64,000 nt of DNA from Nitrospirota bacterium (GTDB lineage: Bacteria; Nitrospirota; Thermodesulfovibrionia; Thermodesulfovibrionales; Dissulfurispiraceae). Of this stretch, positions 46,218 through 57,108 are shown piece by piece. The first letter of the stretch is position 1; the number at the start of each line of letters is the position of its first letter. A program made the translations under genes and the position numbers. The stretch covers positions 1 through 64,000 of the forward strand of contig JAJYVD010000006.1 of assembly GCA_021792185.1 (NCBI GenBank), written 5' to 3'. The notes under the pieces are model-generated. The model was not told the origin of the DNA, ran no database searches, and saw nothing but the letters and a program-made list of their open reading frames with translations.

Positions 46218-48095
46218 ATGATAGTCAGGATGTCAAAAATTGAGATAGCCGGGCCAAAGGGCCTTTTGCAGGATGTGCTTTCTATGCTGCAGGAATCAGG
46301 CATATTCCAGATAGAGCCAACCACACTTGGCTTTGTCGAAAAGGTGGAAGAAAGGTATATCAGGCCTTTTCTGCCGGATGATCATTCTTTGTCAGAGAGG
46401 CTTTTTCTTGAAGACCTTAGAGCTAAGATTGGCGAACTATTTTCCTATTTGCCTTGGGTTTCTGTTAGGAAAAGCTATATCGAGCCGCGTTCCATTATCG
46501 ATACTATTGCTGAAAATCTTAAAAGGCATTCAACAACCTGTAGAGGGCTTTCACAAAAAAAAGAGGCATTGCAGAAAGAATCCGATGAAATCAGCAGGTA
46601 TAAGATATTTCTTGATGCGATCGAATCCATCCTTAAAGGCATTGAGAAGGCGCCTGATATTGACTTTATAGGGCTTACCATAAAGGATATCGGCGCTGTA
46701 GAAGACTTAAAGGCACTGCTGTCAAGGCTGTTGGAAGACAGGTTTGAGTTGATGACAGCCACGGCATCTGACGGTTCTCTCATCGGTCTGATAATAGCCG
46801 AAAAGGGGTTGTCGGAAAGAATCAGGAGATTGCTGAGTGATGAACGCATCCCTGAATTCACCTTTCCGTCTTATCTCGGCAGTCTGTCCTTTCCCGAAAA
46901 GATTGCCTTTTTGAAAGAAAGGATTGCCGGTCTTGATTCGGAGATTAGGTCTCTTGATAAGGAACTTGAAAGGTTTGCCGCAAGGTGGATGCCTATTTAC
47001 GAAAGGGTTGTGGAATGGATAGACGAAAGGCTCTCACTTCTAAGGGCAACGGCATCTGTATTTGAGACAAGGATGTGTTTCTTTGTGTACGGATGGATGC
47101 CGTCCGGGAATGTAAGTAAGATCAGAGGACAACTGATGCATGCCTTTGAGGGAAAGGTGGTGATCGAGGAAAAGGAGATACGCGAGGAGGACCTTGAAAG
47201 GGTGCCGATTTTTATCAAAAACCCGGCATATTTTCGGCCGTTCGAACTATTTGTAAGGCTGCTTCCGCTGCCGAGATATGCATCTTACGACCCGACGCCG
47301 TTCATAGGCGTATTCTTCCCTTTGTTTTTCGGGATGATTCTCGGTGATGCCGGTTACGGAATCATACTGGCGATGTTTGCCTTGTTTTTGGCAAAAAGGT
47401 TTAAAAAAAGGAAAAATATTCCTGATGCCTCAAGGATACTCCTTATATCTTCGATATATACGATTTTTTTCGGGATTCTCTATGGCGAGTTTTTCGGGGA
47501 GCTTCCCAAAATATTTTTCGGTATCGAGCCCATCTGCATCGAAAGGCGGACAGCGGTTATGCCTGTCCTGTATTTTGCAGTGACTGTTGGAGTTGTTCAT
47601 ATAATTTTAGGATTGTTTTTAGGGGTAATCACTTCATTTAAGAAGAAGACAAAGAGGGAGGCGTTGTACAGGCTTTTGAATATTATTGTGATACTCTGCA
47701 TAATGGCTTTAATTGCGGTTCTTTTCGACATTTTCCCTGACCTGTTTGCAAAGCCTGTTATTATAGCGATACTGATTCTCACACCGCTGCTGTTTTTTAC
47801 AGGCGGCCTGCTTGCTCCCTTTGAACTTCTTAAGAACATCGGCAATATAATCTCATATGCGAGGATAATGGCCATTGGACTCACGTCTGTACTTCTTGCA
47901 TTTGTGGCCAATAGTTTTACTGGGATGACAGGAAATGTTGTTGTCGGAGTTGTGGTGGCAGGACTCCTTCATCTCATAAATATAATCCTCGGGGTCTTTT
48001 CTCCTACGATTCATGCATTGAGGCTTCATTATGTGGAATTTTTCAGCAAGTTCATGGAACCCGGCGGCAGGAGATTCGAGCCGCTTAAAAAGTAA
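46218..48095 (+). CDS. ntpI: A/V-type ATP synthase subunit I
   Basis: The 625-residue protein has an N-terminal cytoplasmic half with coiled coils (RMSKIEIAGPKGLLQDVLSMLQ; GLSQKKEALQKESDEISRY). A membrane half of seven or so helices starts near residue 365 (PFIGVFFPLFFGMILGDAGYG; FGILYGEFFGE; AFVANSFTGM; INIILGVFSPTIHALRLHYVEFFSKF). The late GLTSVLLAFVANS and HALRLHYVEFF segments carry the conserved charged residues of the ion channel. It forms the stator channel with the c ring. Confidence 0.93.
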   Translation: MIVRMSKIEIAGPKGLLQDVLSMLQESGIFQIEPTTLGFVEKVEERYIRPFLPDDHSLSERLFLEDLRAKIGELFSYLPWVSVRKSYIEPRSIIDTIAENLKRHSTTCRGLSQKKEALQKESDEISRYKIFLDAIESILKGIEKAPDIDFIGLTIKDIGAVEDLKALLSRLLEDRFELMTATASDGSLIGLIIAEKGLSERIRRLLSDERIPEFTFPSYLGSLSFPEKIAFLKERIAGLDSEIRSLDKELERFAARWMPIYERVVEWIDERLSLLRATASVFETRMCFFVYGWMPSGNVSKIRGQLMHAFEGKVVIEEKEIREEDLERVPIFIKNPAYFRPFELFVRLLPLPRYASYDPTPFIGVFFPLFFGMILGDAGYGIILAMFALFLAKRFKKRKNIPDASRILLISSIYTIFFGILYGEFFGELPKIFFGIEPICIERRTAVMPVLYFAVTVGVVHIILGLFLGVITSFKKKTKREALYRLLNIIVILCIMALIAVLFDIFPDLFAKPVIIAILILTPLLFFTGGLLAPFELLKNIGNIISYARIMAIGLTSVLLAFVANSFTGMTGNVVVGVVVAGLLHLINIILGVFSPTIHALRLHYVEFFSKFMEPGGRRFEPLKK

Positions 48096-48109
48096 AAGGA
48101 GGATACACA

Positions 48110-48328
48110 ATGGAAAAGGTATTGATAGCTTTAGCAGCAGCACTCGCAATAGGTCTTACTGCAATTGCGACTGCATGGGCGCAGTCGAGGATCGGTTCTG
48201 CAGGCGCGGGCACGCTTGCCGAAAAACCGGAGCTTAGCGGCACGATTATTATTCTTCTTGCTATTCCGGAGACGATGGTTATTTTGGGCTTTGTAGTGGC
48301 CACGATGATATTGCTGATGATTAAGTAA
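48110..48328 (+). CDS. ntpK: A/V-type ATP synthase subunit K (c-ring proteolipid)
   Basis: The 72-residue protein is a single two-helix hairpin, half the size of the duplicated NtpK of Enterococcus. Helix 1 (VLIALAAALAIGLTAIATAWAQ) ends with a Gln, and helix 2 contains the ion-binding Glu in LLAIPETMVILGFV. A Gln in helix 1 with Glu-Thr in helix 2 resembles sodium-binding c subunits, so sodium coupling is possible but not proven. An AGGAGG site precedes the ATG. Confidence 0.93.
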   Translation: MEKVLIALAAALAIGLTAIATAWAQSRIGSAGAGTLAEKPELSGTIIILLAIPETMVILGFVVATMILLMIK

Positions 48329-48329
48329 T

Positions 48330-48893
48330 ATGGGCTGCAAAGAGCTGATAGAAGCCCTTCGAAGGGAAGGAGAGGAAAAAGCTCAGGCGATATGGCAGGA
48401 GGCTGGGGCAGAGGCTGAGAAGATAAGGGCGGATGCCGATGAAAGGATTAACAGGATGCAAGAGGAATACAGCCTGATGCAGACATCCACGATTAAGGAT
48501 AAAATAGACCCCATTCTTTCAGAGGCGAAGCAAAAGGCGGATGCTGTCAGGCTTGCGGCAGAAAAGGATATGTCAGTGCGTCTTTATCATCTTGCGGCAT
48601 CTATTCTCAATAATTTGCGGGATGAAGGATATCCGGATGTATTTTGTTCGCTGGTTAAGGAACTGCCTTTTTGCAAATGGGAGATAGTGAAGGTTAACCC
48701 GGAGGATGAAAAGATTGCGAAGGAATATTTTCCGGATGCAGAGATAATCACAGACAGCAGCATTGCCGGCGGGCTGGAAGTACAGGCAAAAGCCGGAAAG
48801 ATTCGTATTTCAAACACATTCGAAAAAAGGCTTGAGAGGGCATGGATGGAGATATTGCCGGGATTGATGAGGGACATTTATGGAAATCTTTGA
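48330..48893 (+). CDS. ntpE: A/V-type ATP synthase subunit E
   Basis: The 187-residue protein has the N-terminal helical stalk (ELIEALRREGEEKAQAIWQEAGAEAEKIRADADERI) and the C-terminal globular domain of subunit E (IAGGLEVQAKAGKIRISNTFEKRLERAWMEILP). It starts 1 bp after the ntpK stop codon and overlaps ntpC by 14 bp. Confidence 0.9.
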   Translation: MGCKELIEALRREGEEKAQAIWQEAGAEAEKIRADADERINRMQEEYSLMQTSTIKDKIDPILSEAKQKADAVRLAAEKDMSVRLYHLAASILNNLRDEGYPDVFCSLVKELPFCKWEIVKVNPEDEKIAKEYFPDAEIITDSSIAGGLEVQAKAGKIRISNTFEKRLERAWMEILPGLMRDIYGNL

Positions 48894-49719
48894 GAGGATT
48901 GAAGACAGAGGCTATCCAACAGATTATCTCCTCTCGCGGGTGAGGAGCAGGAGGGTGCTTTATAAAAATTTCATAGCCGGTGAATCACCCGTTGAGATAT
49001 GGAGACACCTCCTAAAGGAATATCGATGGATATATATCCAGATGAACGGGGCATTAAGAAATATATTTCGGCGGTTTTTTATTTATTTCGAACTCAGGAC
49101 CATTTTCATATGTCTCAGATATAAAAAAGGAGAATATGAAAAAATCGAAGAACTCTTACGCTTCAGTCTTCTTTCCGATGATATAAAGGAATTATTGATG
49201 GGAGATTCGGATATTATGACTGCAATCGGAGGTGTAGAAGGCGCCTTTTTATCCATTTCCGATAGATTCGGAGGGCTTAAGGAGATATTCATGAAAGATG
49301 GGTTTAGAGGTTTTGAGCAGGAATTAACGGATGTCTATTTTGAGAATACAATCGACTCGAAACTGCATCACGCTATAAAGGATTTTTTCACATATGTTAT
49401 TGACTCAAGGAATATTATAGCTGTTTATAAACACATCAGATGGCAGATGCATGATTATCCGTCATTCATCAATGGAGGCAGTGTCAAAGAGGCAAGGCTC
49501 AGAAGGATATTCGAGAGGCAGGATATTTCAGGAATCACAACACTTGTTCAAAAACTGACCGGAATAATTACGGATGCCGGAAATATAGAGAATTCCCTGC
49601 TAAAAAGGACAACTCGTTTTTTAAGGGAAACTGCAAGAGACCCTTTATGCATAGGGGTTATACTGGATCATCTCTGGAGGTGTCATATGGAGACAATCGA
49701 AGCGGAGTTGATACATTGA
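48880..49719 (+). CDS. ntpC: A/V-type ATP synthase subunit C
   Basis: The 279-residue protein is helical and matches the AC39/subunit C family in position and size. Recognisable parts are TDYLLSRVRSRRVLYKNF, LRTIFICLRYKKGEYEKIEELLRFSLL and TYVIDSRNIIAVYKHIRW. It links the central rotor to the c ring. Similarity by eye is modest, and gene order is the stronger evidence. It overlaps the next gene by 4 bp. Confidence 0.85.
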   Translation: MEIFERIEDRGYPTDYLLSRVRSRRVLYKNFIAGESPVEIWRHLLKEYRWIYIQMNGALRNIFRRFFIYFELRTIFICLRYKKGEYEKIEELLRFSLLSDDIKELLMGDSDIMTAIGGVEGAFLSISDRFGGLKEIFMKDGFRGFEQELTDVYFENTIDSKLHHAIKDFFTYVIDSRNIIAVYKHIRWQMHDYPSFINGGSVKEARLRRIFERQDISGITTLVQKLTGIITDAGNIENSLLKRTTRFLRETARDPLCIGVILDHLWRCHMETIEAELIH

Positions 49720-50033
49720 AAAAAATAGTCTTCATAACACCGAAGGATGCAGAATACGGGTTCAGCCTTGCAGGAGTAACTCAGTATGCTGTTTCAGAAG
49801 GAGATGCAGAGGACACACTTAAGAAGGCATTGGGAGAACCGGATGCAGGGGTTGTTGTGATTGACGAACGGTTGACTAAAGGCATTAACGATGAGGAAAT
49901 AAGAGAGATGGAGGATAAGTGGTATGGTGTTCTCCTTATTCTCCCTGCGCCTGAAAAGCCGGTTGTGGAAATGGAGGATTATGCCTTAAGGCTTATCAGA
50001 AGGGCGATAGGCTATCATGTGAGGCTCAGATAA
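49716..50033 (+). CDS. ntpF: A/V-type ATP synthase subunit F
   Basis: The start is TTG 49716, which overlaps the ntpC stop and has GGAG upstream. It gives 105 residues with the typical F start (KKIVFITPKDAEYGFSLAGV) and GVVVIDERLTKGIND. The last codons (RRAIGYHVRLR) match the C-terminal tail. A longer frame begins inside ntpC but lacks sense as family sequence. Subunit F is a regulatory rotor component. Confidence 0.9.
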   Translation: MKKIVFITPKDAEYGFSLAGVTQYAVSEGDAEDTLKKALGEPDAGVVVIDERLTKGINDEEIREMEDKWYGVLLILPAPEKPVVEMEDYALRLIRRAIGYHVRLR

Positions 50034-51643
50034 TGGCAGGAAAGATAAAATGCATATCAGGCCCGACAGTGAGCGTTGAGATGTCAGGACTGAAACTCTA
50101 TGACAGGGTTTATGTCGGCCATGCCATGCTTACCGGCGAAGTTGTGAGGCTTGAGAAGGACATGGCAGTTGTTCAGATTTATGAAGATACAAGAGGTCTT
50201 GGCATCGGCGAGCCTGTTAAAGGAGTAGGCATGCCCCTTACCGTGCGATTAGGCCCTGGACTTCTTTCAGAGATGTTTGACGGACTCCAGAGACCTTTAA
50301 AGAGATTGAAAGAAGATATGGGGCCGTTTATCACAGGAGGCAAGGAGATATACGCCATAGATTACATGAAGAATTGGAGATTCCATCCCCTTAGGAAGAG
50401 AGGCGAAGATATAAAAACCGGAGAGATACTCGGATACATCGAAGAGGGCGCATTCAAGCATTTTATACATTCAAACCGCAGCGGCAGGATTAAATGGATA
50501 ACAGACGGCGATTGCAGTCTGAATGAAGCAATCGGAGAAGTGGAAGACGGCAGCATGCTTTTCGGATGCCATGAATGGCCTGTGAGGATGCCGAGGCAAT
50601 ATAAGAGAAAACTCTCTCCTTCAGAACCACTGATAACAGGCCAGCGCTGCATTGATTTCCTTTTCCCCATTGCAAGGGGAGGGACTGTTATCATGCCGGG
50701 TGGATTCGGCACCGGCAAAACAATACTTGAGCAGTCCATCGCAAAGTTCGCAGATGTGGATATAGTTGTCTATGTTGGATGCGGCGAGAGAGGAAACGAG
50801 ATGGCGGAATTGATAGATGATTTTTCAAACCTCACAGACCCGTGGACAGGAAGGGGTTTGATGGAGAGGACAATCCTTGTTGTGAACACATCCAATATGC
50901 CGGTGGCAGCGAGGGAGGCATCCATTTATACTGCTGTCACAATGGCAGAGTATTACAGGGATATGGGCTATCATGTGCTGCTCCTTGCAGACAGCCTTTC
51001 GAGATGGGCAGAGGCATCGAGGGAGATATCCTCATCCCTTGAGGAAATGCCCGGAGAAGAAGGTTATCCGACCTATCTTGCTTCAAGGCTGGCAGGTTTT
51101 TTTGAAAGGGCAGGCGTTGTTGAAACATTGAGCGGCAAGGTCGGTTCTCTCAGCATGGTGCTTTCTGTATCCCCTCCCGGTGGAGACTTCACAGAGCCTG
51201 TCACGCAGGCATGTTTGAGGACAGCAGGGGCATTCTTAATGCTCGATACATCCCTTGCACACAGGAGGCACTTTCCCGCAATCAATTGGTTTCAGAGCTA
51301 TTCCCTTTATGCAAAAGAGATAATCCCGAATTTCAAAGAACGGGTATCTTCGCAATGGGAGGAATTAATGCATCGATGCAGAGAGATATTGCAAAGGGAA
51401 GAGGCATTGAGGGAGGTGGCCGAGATTGTGGGGATCGAAGGGCTTCAGGATGCAGACAGGCTTTTGATGAAGGCTTCTGAGATGATAAGGTTGGAATTCC
51501 TCTGCCAGAATGCATACACAGGTGATGCATTTTCACCACCTGAAAAAACGGTTTCAAAAATTGCGGATATCTTCAAATTTTATGACAATGCAGAAGAGAA
51601 ACTTAAACAGGGAGTGCATCTTGATGAGGTATTGAAACAATGA
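50033..51643 (+). CDS. ntpA: A/V-type ATP synthase catalytic subunit A
   Basis: The 536-residue protein has Walker A in [14 protein letters not shown] near residue 228, [31 protein letters not shown] and [19 protein letters not shown]. An N-terminal beta barrel ([16 protein letters not shown]) and the subunit-A bulge insertion precede the core. It is somewhat shorter than many A subunits (about 580). It hydrolyses or makes ATP in the A3B3 head. It starts at the last base of ntpF and overlaps ntpB by 4 bp. Confidence 0.96.
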   Translation: MAGKIKCISGPTVSVEMSGLKLYDRVYVGHAMLTGEVVRLEKDMAVVQIYEDTRGLGIGEPVKGVGMPLTVRLGPGLLSEMFDGLQRPLKRLKEDMGPFITGGKEIYAIDYMKNWRFHPLRKRGEDIKTGEILGYIEEGAFKHFIHSNRSGRIKWITDGDCSLNEAIGEVEDGSMLFGCHEWPVRMPRQYKRKLSPSEPLITGQRCIDFLFPIARGGTVIMPGGFGTGKTILEQSIAKFADVDIVVYVGCGERGNEMAELIDDFSNLTDPWTGRGLMERTILVVNTSNMPVAAREASIYTAVTMAEYYRDMGYHVLLLADSLSRWAEASREISSSLEEMPGEEGYPTYLASRLAGFFERAGVVETLSGKVGSLSMVLSVSPPGGDFTEPVTQACLRTAGAFLMLDTSLAHRRHFPAINWFQSYSLYAKEIIPNFKERVSSQWEELMHRCREILQREEALREVAEIVGIEGLQDADRLLMKASEMIRLEFLCQNAYTGDAFSPPEKTVSKIADIFKFYDNAEEKLKQGVHLDEVLKQ

Positions 51644-52980
51644 GACTTTTAGAACACATATACAGGACTATTTCATCCATCAGGGGCCCGCTTTTGCTTG
51701 TGGAAAATGTGTTCAGTGCAAGGATGGGCGAGGTGGTTAGAATCCTGTCTCCTGACAACAGGGAGATGGATGGAGAGGTTTTAAAGATAGAAGGAGATAC
51801 TGTGCTCATACAGGTTTATGGTGAAACACGGGGGCTCGATATTGAAAACTCCTCTGTTGTTTTTACAGACTCAATTAAAAAGGCGTCTCTATCCCTTGAT
51901 ATTATCGGCCGTATATTCAACGGCTCCTCTATTCCTATCGACAACCTGCCCATGTTCATACCTGAAAAATTGGCGCCTGTAACAGGATTTCCAATGAATC
52001 CATCTGCAAGGGCAAGACCAGAGGAGTTTATAGAGACAGGGTTTTCTTCTATCGATGGACTCAATACACTCGTGAAGGGGCAGAAACTTCCAATATTCTC
52101 ATGTGCAGGGCTGCCATCAAAGGAATTGGCAGCAGGGATTTTAAAAAATGCAGCACTGAAAGGTGAGAAAGATAAATTCGTTGTTGTATTTGTTGCCATT
52201 GGTCTTACTTATCATGAGTATTCTTTTTACAGGAGCATCCTTGAAGAAATGAGAATGAAATTTGTTGCCTTTGTGAATATTGCTGATGAGCCTGTGATGG
52301 AAAGGCTCCTTGCGCCGAGGTTCGGACTTACCGTTGCCGAATACTTAGCTTTTGAGAAAGGAATGGATCTCCTTGTCGTAATGACCGATATGACCAATTA
52401 CTGCGATGCGCTGAGGGAAATTTCCACTGCGAGGGAGGAATTGCCCGGAAGGAGGGGATATCCGGGCTATATGTATTCTGACCTTGCATCTATTTATGAG
52501 CGAGCAGGGAGGATTAATGACCAAAAATATGGATCATCAGGTTCCGTAACCATACTGCCTGTGGTGACAATGCCTGAAGATGACATCACCCATCCAATTC
52601 CCGACCTTACAGGCTATATCACAGAAGGCCAGATTGTTTTAAGCAGGGAACTTCACCAGAAGGGAATTTTCCCGCCTGTGGATGTGCTTCCGAGCCTATC
52701 AAGGCTCATGCAGAGAGGGATCGGCGAAGGACATACACGGGAAGACCACAGAAAGATTGCAAACCTCCTCTACAAATACTATGCAAAGGGTCGTGACCTG
52801 AGAAGGCTTGAGGCGATAGTGGGAAGGGAAGGAATGACAGAGGACGACAGAGGGATGCTGAATTTTGCGGATGCATTTGAAAGGGAATTTGTGAATCAGG
52901 GGATGATAAGAAGAAGTATAAATGAAACCCTCGATGCTGGTATAAATCTTTTGAAGAGGTTTTCCCTTGAACTGAAATGA
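51640..52980 (+). CDS. ntpB: A/V-type ATP synthase regulatory subunit B
   Basis: The 446-residue protein matches subunit B: a barrel start ([20 protein letters not shown]), [30 protein letters not shown] where a Walker A would be, and [77 protein letters not shown]-like sequence follows. As expected it lacks a functional P-loop. It overlaps ntpA and ntpD by 4 bp each. Confidence 0.96.
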   Translation: MRLLEHIYRTISSIRGPLLLVENVFSARMGEVVRILSPDNREMDGEVLKIEGDTVLIQVYGETRGLDIENSSVVFTDSIKKASLSLDIIGRIFNGSSIPIDNLPMFIPEKLAPVTGFPMNPSARARPEEFIETGFSSIDGLNTLVKGQKLPIFSCAGLPSKELAAGILKNAALKGEKDKFVVVFVAIGLTYHEYSFYRSILEEMRMKFVAFVNIADEPVMERLLAPRFGLTVAEYLAFEKGMDLLVVMTDMTNYCDALREISTAREELPGRRGYPGYMYSDLASIYERAGRINDQKYGSSGSVTILPVVTMPEDDITHPIPDLTGYITEGQIVLSRELHQKGIFPPVDVLPSLSRLMQRGIGEGHTREDHRKIANLLYKYYAKGRDLRRLEAIVGREGMTEDDRGMLNFADAFEREFVNQGMIRRSINETLDAGINLLKRFSLELK

Positions 52981-53609
52981 TACAACACACAAGAACAAAT
53001 CGTTTGCTCCTTAAAGAGAAGTCCGTGTCTGTTGAAGACAGCATAGGGATTCTTAAAGCGAGGAGGCAGGCATTGATACAGGAGTTCCTCAATACTGTCA
53101 TGCCTTTTATCAGGTCGAGAGACGAAATCAGAAACATCTATGGAAAGGCTATCGAGGAGCTTTCACTGAGCCTCGGACACGAGGGCAAGGACAATATAGA
53201 GTCCATTACTTTTGCAGCGAAAAGGGATATGAGCGTTGAGATAACAGAAAGGAGCATATGGGGCTTGCGATACAGGGATGTGGTAATGTACGAGACAGCA
53301 GTGAGAATGCCTGATGAGAGGGGATATGATTATTTTTCTACAACGCAGCATCTCGAGGAGTGCATTAATGGCTTTGAAAGGATTTTGGAGTCAATGATTG
53401 AGCTTGCAGCCTTTGAAAGCAAACTCAAAAGACTTGGGGATGAGATTTTAAAGACAACAAGAAAGATAAGGGTCCTTGAGGAGCGGGTCCTGCCTGATTT
53501 GAAAAACCGGATTAAAGCCATATCGCAATACCTCGGCGAAAGGGAGAGAGAATCGTATTACCGCCTGAAGGTCTTTAAAAACAGGAATTCGCCTTCTTTT
53601 CAAATCTGA
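52977..53609 (+). CDS. ntpD: A/V-type ATP synthase subunit D
   Basis: The 210-residue protein is the central rotor shaft: a long helix at each end ([78 protein letters not shown]). It closes the operon H-I-K-E-C-F-A-B-D, so all expected rotary ATPase subunits are present. The operon sits between nfo and the FKBP gene. Confidence 0.93.
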   Translation: MIQHTRTNRLLLKEKSVSVEDSIGILKARRQALIQEFLNTVMPFIRSRDEIRNIYGKAIEELSLSLGHEGKDNIESITFAAKRDMSVEITERSIWGLRYRDVVMYETAVRMPDERGYDYFSTTQHLEECINGFERILESMIELAAFESKLKRLGDEILKTTRKIRVLEERVLPDLKNRIKAISQYLGERERESYYRLKVFKNRNSPSFQI

Positions 53610-53713
53610 CATATGCTACACATAATTTTCTTTTATTGTTTGATTGAGCATGAAGACTTTCGTAAAATTCTCTCAACCGGTTATAATACGCAATCAAAAA
53701 TTAAGGAGAGGTT

Positions 53714-54142
53714 ATGTCAACTGTAAAAGACGGCGATACAATTGTGATTCATTATACCGGAAAGCTCGAGGACGGCACTGTCTTTGATTCTTCGGAAGGA
53801 GGAAATCCCCTCGAATTTAAAGTCGGAGACGGAGAACTTATACCCGGGCTTGAACAGGGAGTTATAGGAATGGCCGGCGGCGAGACAAAGGTCATAACCA
53901 TTCCGGCTGAGCTTGGATACGGGCCTCGCGAGGAAGAGAGGGTTTTCGAATTTTCCAAAGACAAAATAGGCGCTAATATAGACCTCGAAATAGGCCAACA
54001 GGTGCAGATGTTCCGTGCCGACGGCATGCCGATTATGGCGACTATTATCGGTAAGTCTGAGACTTCATACGCTATGGACTGTAATCATCCGCTCGCAGGA
54101 AAGACGCTTATTTTCGAGACGAGGCTTCTGGAAATCAGATAA
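53714..54142 (+). CDS. FKBP-type peptidyl-prolyl isomerase (SlyD-like)
   Basis: The 142-residue protein has the FKBP core with the SlyD-type inserted flap: DTIVIHYTGKLEDGTVFDSSEGGNPLEFKVGDGELIPGLEQGVIGMAGGE, then IPAELGYGPREEERVFEF, ending HPLAGKTLIFETRLLEI. It lacks the His-rich metal tail of E. coli SlyD. It folds proteins as isomerase and chaperone in the cytoplasm. AAGGAGAGG precedes the ATG and a TATAAT lies at 53682-53687. Its stop codon abuts repeat copy C. Confidence 0.94.
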   Translation: MSTVKDGDTIVIHYTGKLEDGTVFDSSEGGNPLEFKVGDGELIPGLEQGVIGMAGGETKVITIPAELGYGPREEERVFEFSKDKIGANIDLEIGQQVQMFRADGMPIMATIIGKSETSYAMDCNHPLAGKTLIFETRLLEIR

Positions 54143-54278
54143 CATAAAGCAGACAAGGTACTTCCGCTTCATTCTCGAAAGGCATCCGGCCTTTCTCCGA
54201 AGCTACGCCAGCCCGCTTAAACATCCATGTTACGCTTGGGCTGCCGAAGTCGCTCCAATACCATGTCTGCTTTATGTT
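54141..54278 (+). repeat. Structured intergenic repeat, copy C
   Basis: The core is nearly identical to copy A. Outer arms of 20 nt (54141-54160 and 54259-54278) are inverted copies of each other with a single mismatch and are unlike the arms of other copies beyond the inner GACA/TGTC. The left arm begins inside the TAA stop codon of the FKBP gene. No T-box features are seen in this region upstream of ileS. Confidence 0.9.
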
Positions 54279-54293
54279 CGACCTATATTTTCC

Positions 54294-54323
54294 TTGACAC
54301 TAAATAAGCATTAGTGGTAATTT
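54294..54323 (+). promoter_or_regulatory. Promoter of ileS
   Basis: A perfect TTGACA (54294-54299) is followed after 18 bp by TAATTT (54318-54323; GTAATT with 17 bp is an alternative). The ATG of ileS is 7-8 bp further on with no Shine-Dalgarno sequence, consistent with a leaderless message. Confidence 0.55.
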
Positions 54324-54330
54324 TTCTGTT

Positions 54331-57108
54331 ATGCCGATTGATTACAAAGACACGCTAAATCTGCCGCAAACGGACTTTCCAATGAAGGCGAACCTTAATC
54401 AGAGGGAGCCCGAGATGCTGAAGTTCTGGGAAGAAAAGAACATCTACCGGAAGATTCAGGAGAGAAATAAAGGCGACAAAAAATATATCCTTCATGACGG
54501 GCCGCCGTATGCGAACGGCAATATCCATATAGGCCACGCGCTGAACAAAATTCTTAAAGATATGATCGTCAAATATAAGTCGATGCAGGGTTTTTATTCC
54601 CCCTATGTTCCGGGATGGGATTGCCACGGCCTTCCCATAGAGCTTCAGGTGGATAAGAACCTCGGAGATAAAAAAGGACAGGCGGATGTATTGCAGAAAA
54701 GGCAGCTCTGCAGGGAATACGCCGGCAAATTCGTTAACATCCAGAGAGAGGAATTCAAAAGGCTCGGCGTATTCGGCGATTGGGATAAGCCGTATCTCAC
54801 AATGGCCTATAATTACGAGGCTTCTATTGTCAGGGAGTTTTTCAGGTTTGTAAAGAACGGCTCTGTTTATAAAGGAAAGAAGCCTGTGCACTGGTGTCCT
54901 TCATGCATTACGGCACTCGCAGAGGCAGAGGTGGAATATGCGGAGAAGGAGTCGCCTTCGATTTTTGTAAGATTTCAGGTGCTGGAAGATGATGTCGTTA
55001 AATATCTACCTCAACTTTCCGGCAAGAAAACATACGTTGTGATATGGACTACGACGCCGTGGACATTACCCGCAAACCTTGCGCTTGCAGTGCATCCTGA
55101 ACTTACTTACGCGGCTGTGGAAGATGACGGCGTAATTCATATAGCAGCCGAAGACAATCTCGACAGCCTGAAAGAAAAGGGCGTTATCGAGGGTAGCATA
55201 GTTTTGAAAATTAGCGGCGAAAAGCTCGAAGGCATGAGGGCAAGGCATCCGTTTATAGAGAGAGAATCTAAGGTTATTCTTGGAGATTTCGTTACTGTCG
55301 GCGAAGGCTCGGGCATCGTCCATATCGCGCCCGGTCACGGCGAGGACGACTATGAGGCGGGGCTGAAATACGGGCTCGACATATACGCTCCTGTCGATGA
55401 CAGGGGCAAGTTCACGAAACATGTTCCGGAGTTCGAAGGGCAATTCGTTTTCAAGGCGAATGAAGGAATTATAGAGACATTAAAAGAAAAGAGCGCCCTT
55501 ATCGGATTCGATAAAATCAGACACTCCTATCCGCACTGCTGGAGATGTAAAAAGCCAGTAATATTCAGGGCAACCGCGCAGTGGTTCATATCGATGGAAA
55601 AAAGAAATTTGCGGACAAAGTGCCTTAAGGAGATAGAGAGGGTCGAGTGGATCCCGGCATGGGGAAGAGAGAGGATTTACGGCATGGTTTCCGGCAGGCC
55701 GGACTGGTGTATTTCGAGGCAGAGATCGTGGGGAGTCCCGATAACCCTCATAACATGCGAAGACTGCGGCGCATTTGTTGAGGATGATGTGCTGTTCGAT
55801 AAAATTGTAAAACTTACGGAGCAGCAAGGCTCGGATATCTGGTTCAGCATGGATGTAAAAGACCTCCTTGGAAGCGGCTATAAATGCAAATGCGGCAGCG
55901 CGTCTTTCAAAAAAGAGATTGACATTCTTGATGTATGGTTTGATTCCGGCGTGAGCCACGCGGCGGTTTTGGAGAATGACGAGAGGCTTTCATGGCCTGC
56001 CGAGATGTATCTCGAAGGCAGCGACCAACACAGGGGATGGTTTCAGAGCTCGCTTCTTGCATCTGTAGGCACGAGAAATAAAGCCCCTTACAACATAGTC
56101 CTTACGCACGGGTTTACAGTTGACGGACAGGGCAAGAAGATGTCGAAGTCCCTCGGAAATGTCGTGGCGCCTCAGGAGGTCATAAAGGCAAACGGCGCAG
56201 ACATTTTAAGATTATGGGTCTCTGCCGAGGATTATCGCGATGACGTTAGACTTTCAAAAGAAATAATCAGCAGACTTACAGAGGCTTATAGGAAGATAAG
56301 AAATACAGAAAGATTCCTCTTAGGCAATATTTCGGACTTTGACGGAAAAGACTACAGCGCAAACCTTATCGAGATAGACAGATGGGCTATGAGCAGGCTT
56401 CAGAATTTGATCCAAAAGGTCACCGAAGCCTATGAGGATTTCAACTTTCATGAGGCGTTTCACTCCATATACAATTTTTGCATTGTGGATATGAGCTCTT
56501 TTTATCTCGATATCCTGAAGGATCGCCTTTACACGTTCAGAAAGGATTCCATTGAAAGGCGCGCTTCTCAATGGGTCATGTATCGGATATTGACGGACAT
56601 GACGAGATTGATGGCGCCTGTTTTATCTTTTACCTCCGAGGAGATTTGGGGTTACATCCCTGATAGAAAAGAGGAGAGCGTTTTTTTAGCGGGATTTCCG
56701 GAAACGGACGAACAATTTTTCGACGAGGCTCTGGAAAAGAGATGGGAGAAACTTATCACAATAAGAGACGAGGCCAATAAGGCGCTTGAAATAAGGAGGA
56801 AGGACAAATTTATCGGCAATGCCCTCGAAGCGAAACTGATATTCTATCTGCCTGCCGAAGAACTGACTCTTTTGCAGGCATATAAAGACTTTCTGCCCGC
56901 GCTTTTCATAGTTTCCGAAGTCGAGGTTTATCCGTTAAGCCAAAAGGCTGAAGATGTTTATGTGAGCGCGGAAATAAAGGACATGTTTATAAAAGTCGAA
57001 AGGGCGTCGGGACAGAAGTGCGAGAGATGCTGGAACTGGAGTGTATCTGTAGGAAAATTCGAAGATCACCCGCAGATATGCGAAAGATGTTACAGTGCAA
57101 TTAAATGA
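54331..57108 (+). CDS. ileS: Isoleucyl-tRNA synthetase
   Basis: The 925-residue class I synthetase has the HIGH motif in [31 protein letters not shown], the editing domain ([38 protein letters not shown]), KMSKS in [15 protein letters not shown], and a C-terminal zinc site (CERCWNWS and CERCYS). The zinc site indicates the bacterial-type enzyme. It charges tRNA-Ile in the cytoplasm. It overlaps lspA by 4 bp. Confidence 0.98.
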   Translation: MPIDYKDTLNLPQTDFPMKANLNQREPEMLKFWEEKNIYRKIQERNKGDKKYILHDGPPYANGNIHIGHALNKILKDMIVKYKSMQGFYSPYVPGWDCHGLPIELQVDKNLGDKKGQADVLQKRQLCREYAGKFVNIQREEFKRLGVFGDWDKPYLTMAYNYEASIVREFFRFVKNGSVYKGKKPVHWCPSCITALAEAEVEYAEKESPSIFVRFQVLEDDVVKYLPQLSGKKTYVVIWTTTPWTLPANLALAVHPELTYAAVEDDGVIHIAAEDNLDSLKEKGVIEGSIVLKISGEKLEGMRARHPFIERESKVILGDFVTVGEGSGIVHIAPGHGEDDYEAGLKYGLDIYAPVDDRGKFTKHVPEFEGQFVFKANEGIIETLKEKSALIGFDKIRHSYPHCWRCKKPVIFRATAQWFISMEKRNLRTKCLKEIERVEWIPAWGRERIYGMVSGRPDWCISRQRSWGVPITLITCEDCGAFVEDDVLFDKIVKLTEQQGSDIWFSMDVKDLLGSGYKCKCGSASFKKEIDILDVWFDSGVSHAAVLENDERLSWPAEMYLEGSDQHRGWFQSSLLASVGTRNKAPYNIVLTHGFTVDGQGKKMSKSLGNVVAPQEVIKANGADILRLWVSAEDYRDDVRLSKEIISRLTEAYRKIRNTERFLLGNISDFDGKDYSANLIEIDRWAMSRLQNLIQKVTEAYEDFNFHEAFHSIYNFCIVDMSSFYLDILKDRLYTFRKDSIERRASQWVMYRILTDMTRLMAPVLSFTSEEIWGYIPDRKEESVFLAGFPETDEQFFDEALEKRWEKLITIRDEANKALEIRRKDKFIGNALEAKLIFYLPAEELTLLQAYKDFLPALFIVSEVEVYPLSQKAEDVYVSAEIKDMFIKVERASGQKCERCWNWSVSVGKFEDHPQICERCYSAIK

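Noticed and set aside
54143-54330. T-box riboswitch upstream of ileS
   Set aside because: The region is occupied by repeat copy C and then a promoter 30 bp before the gene. No specifier loop, T-box sequence or terminator could be found.
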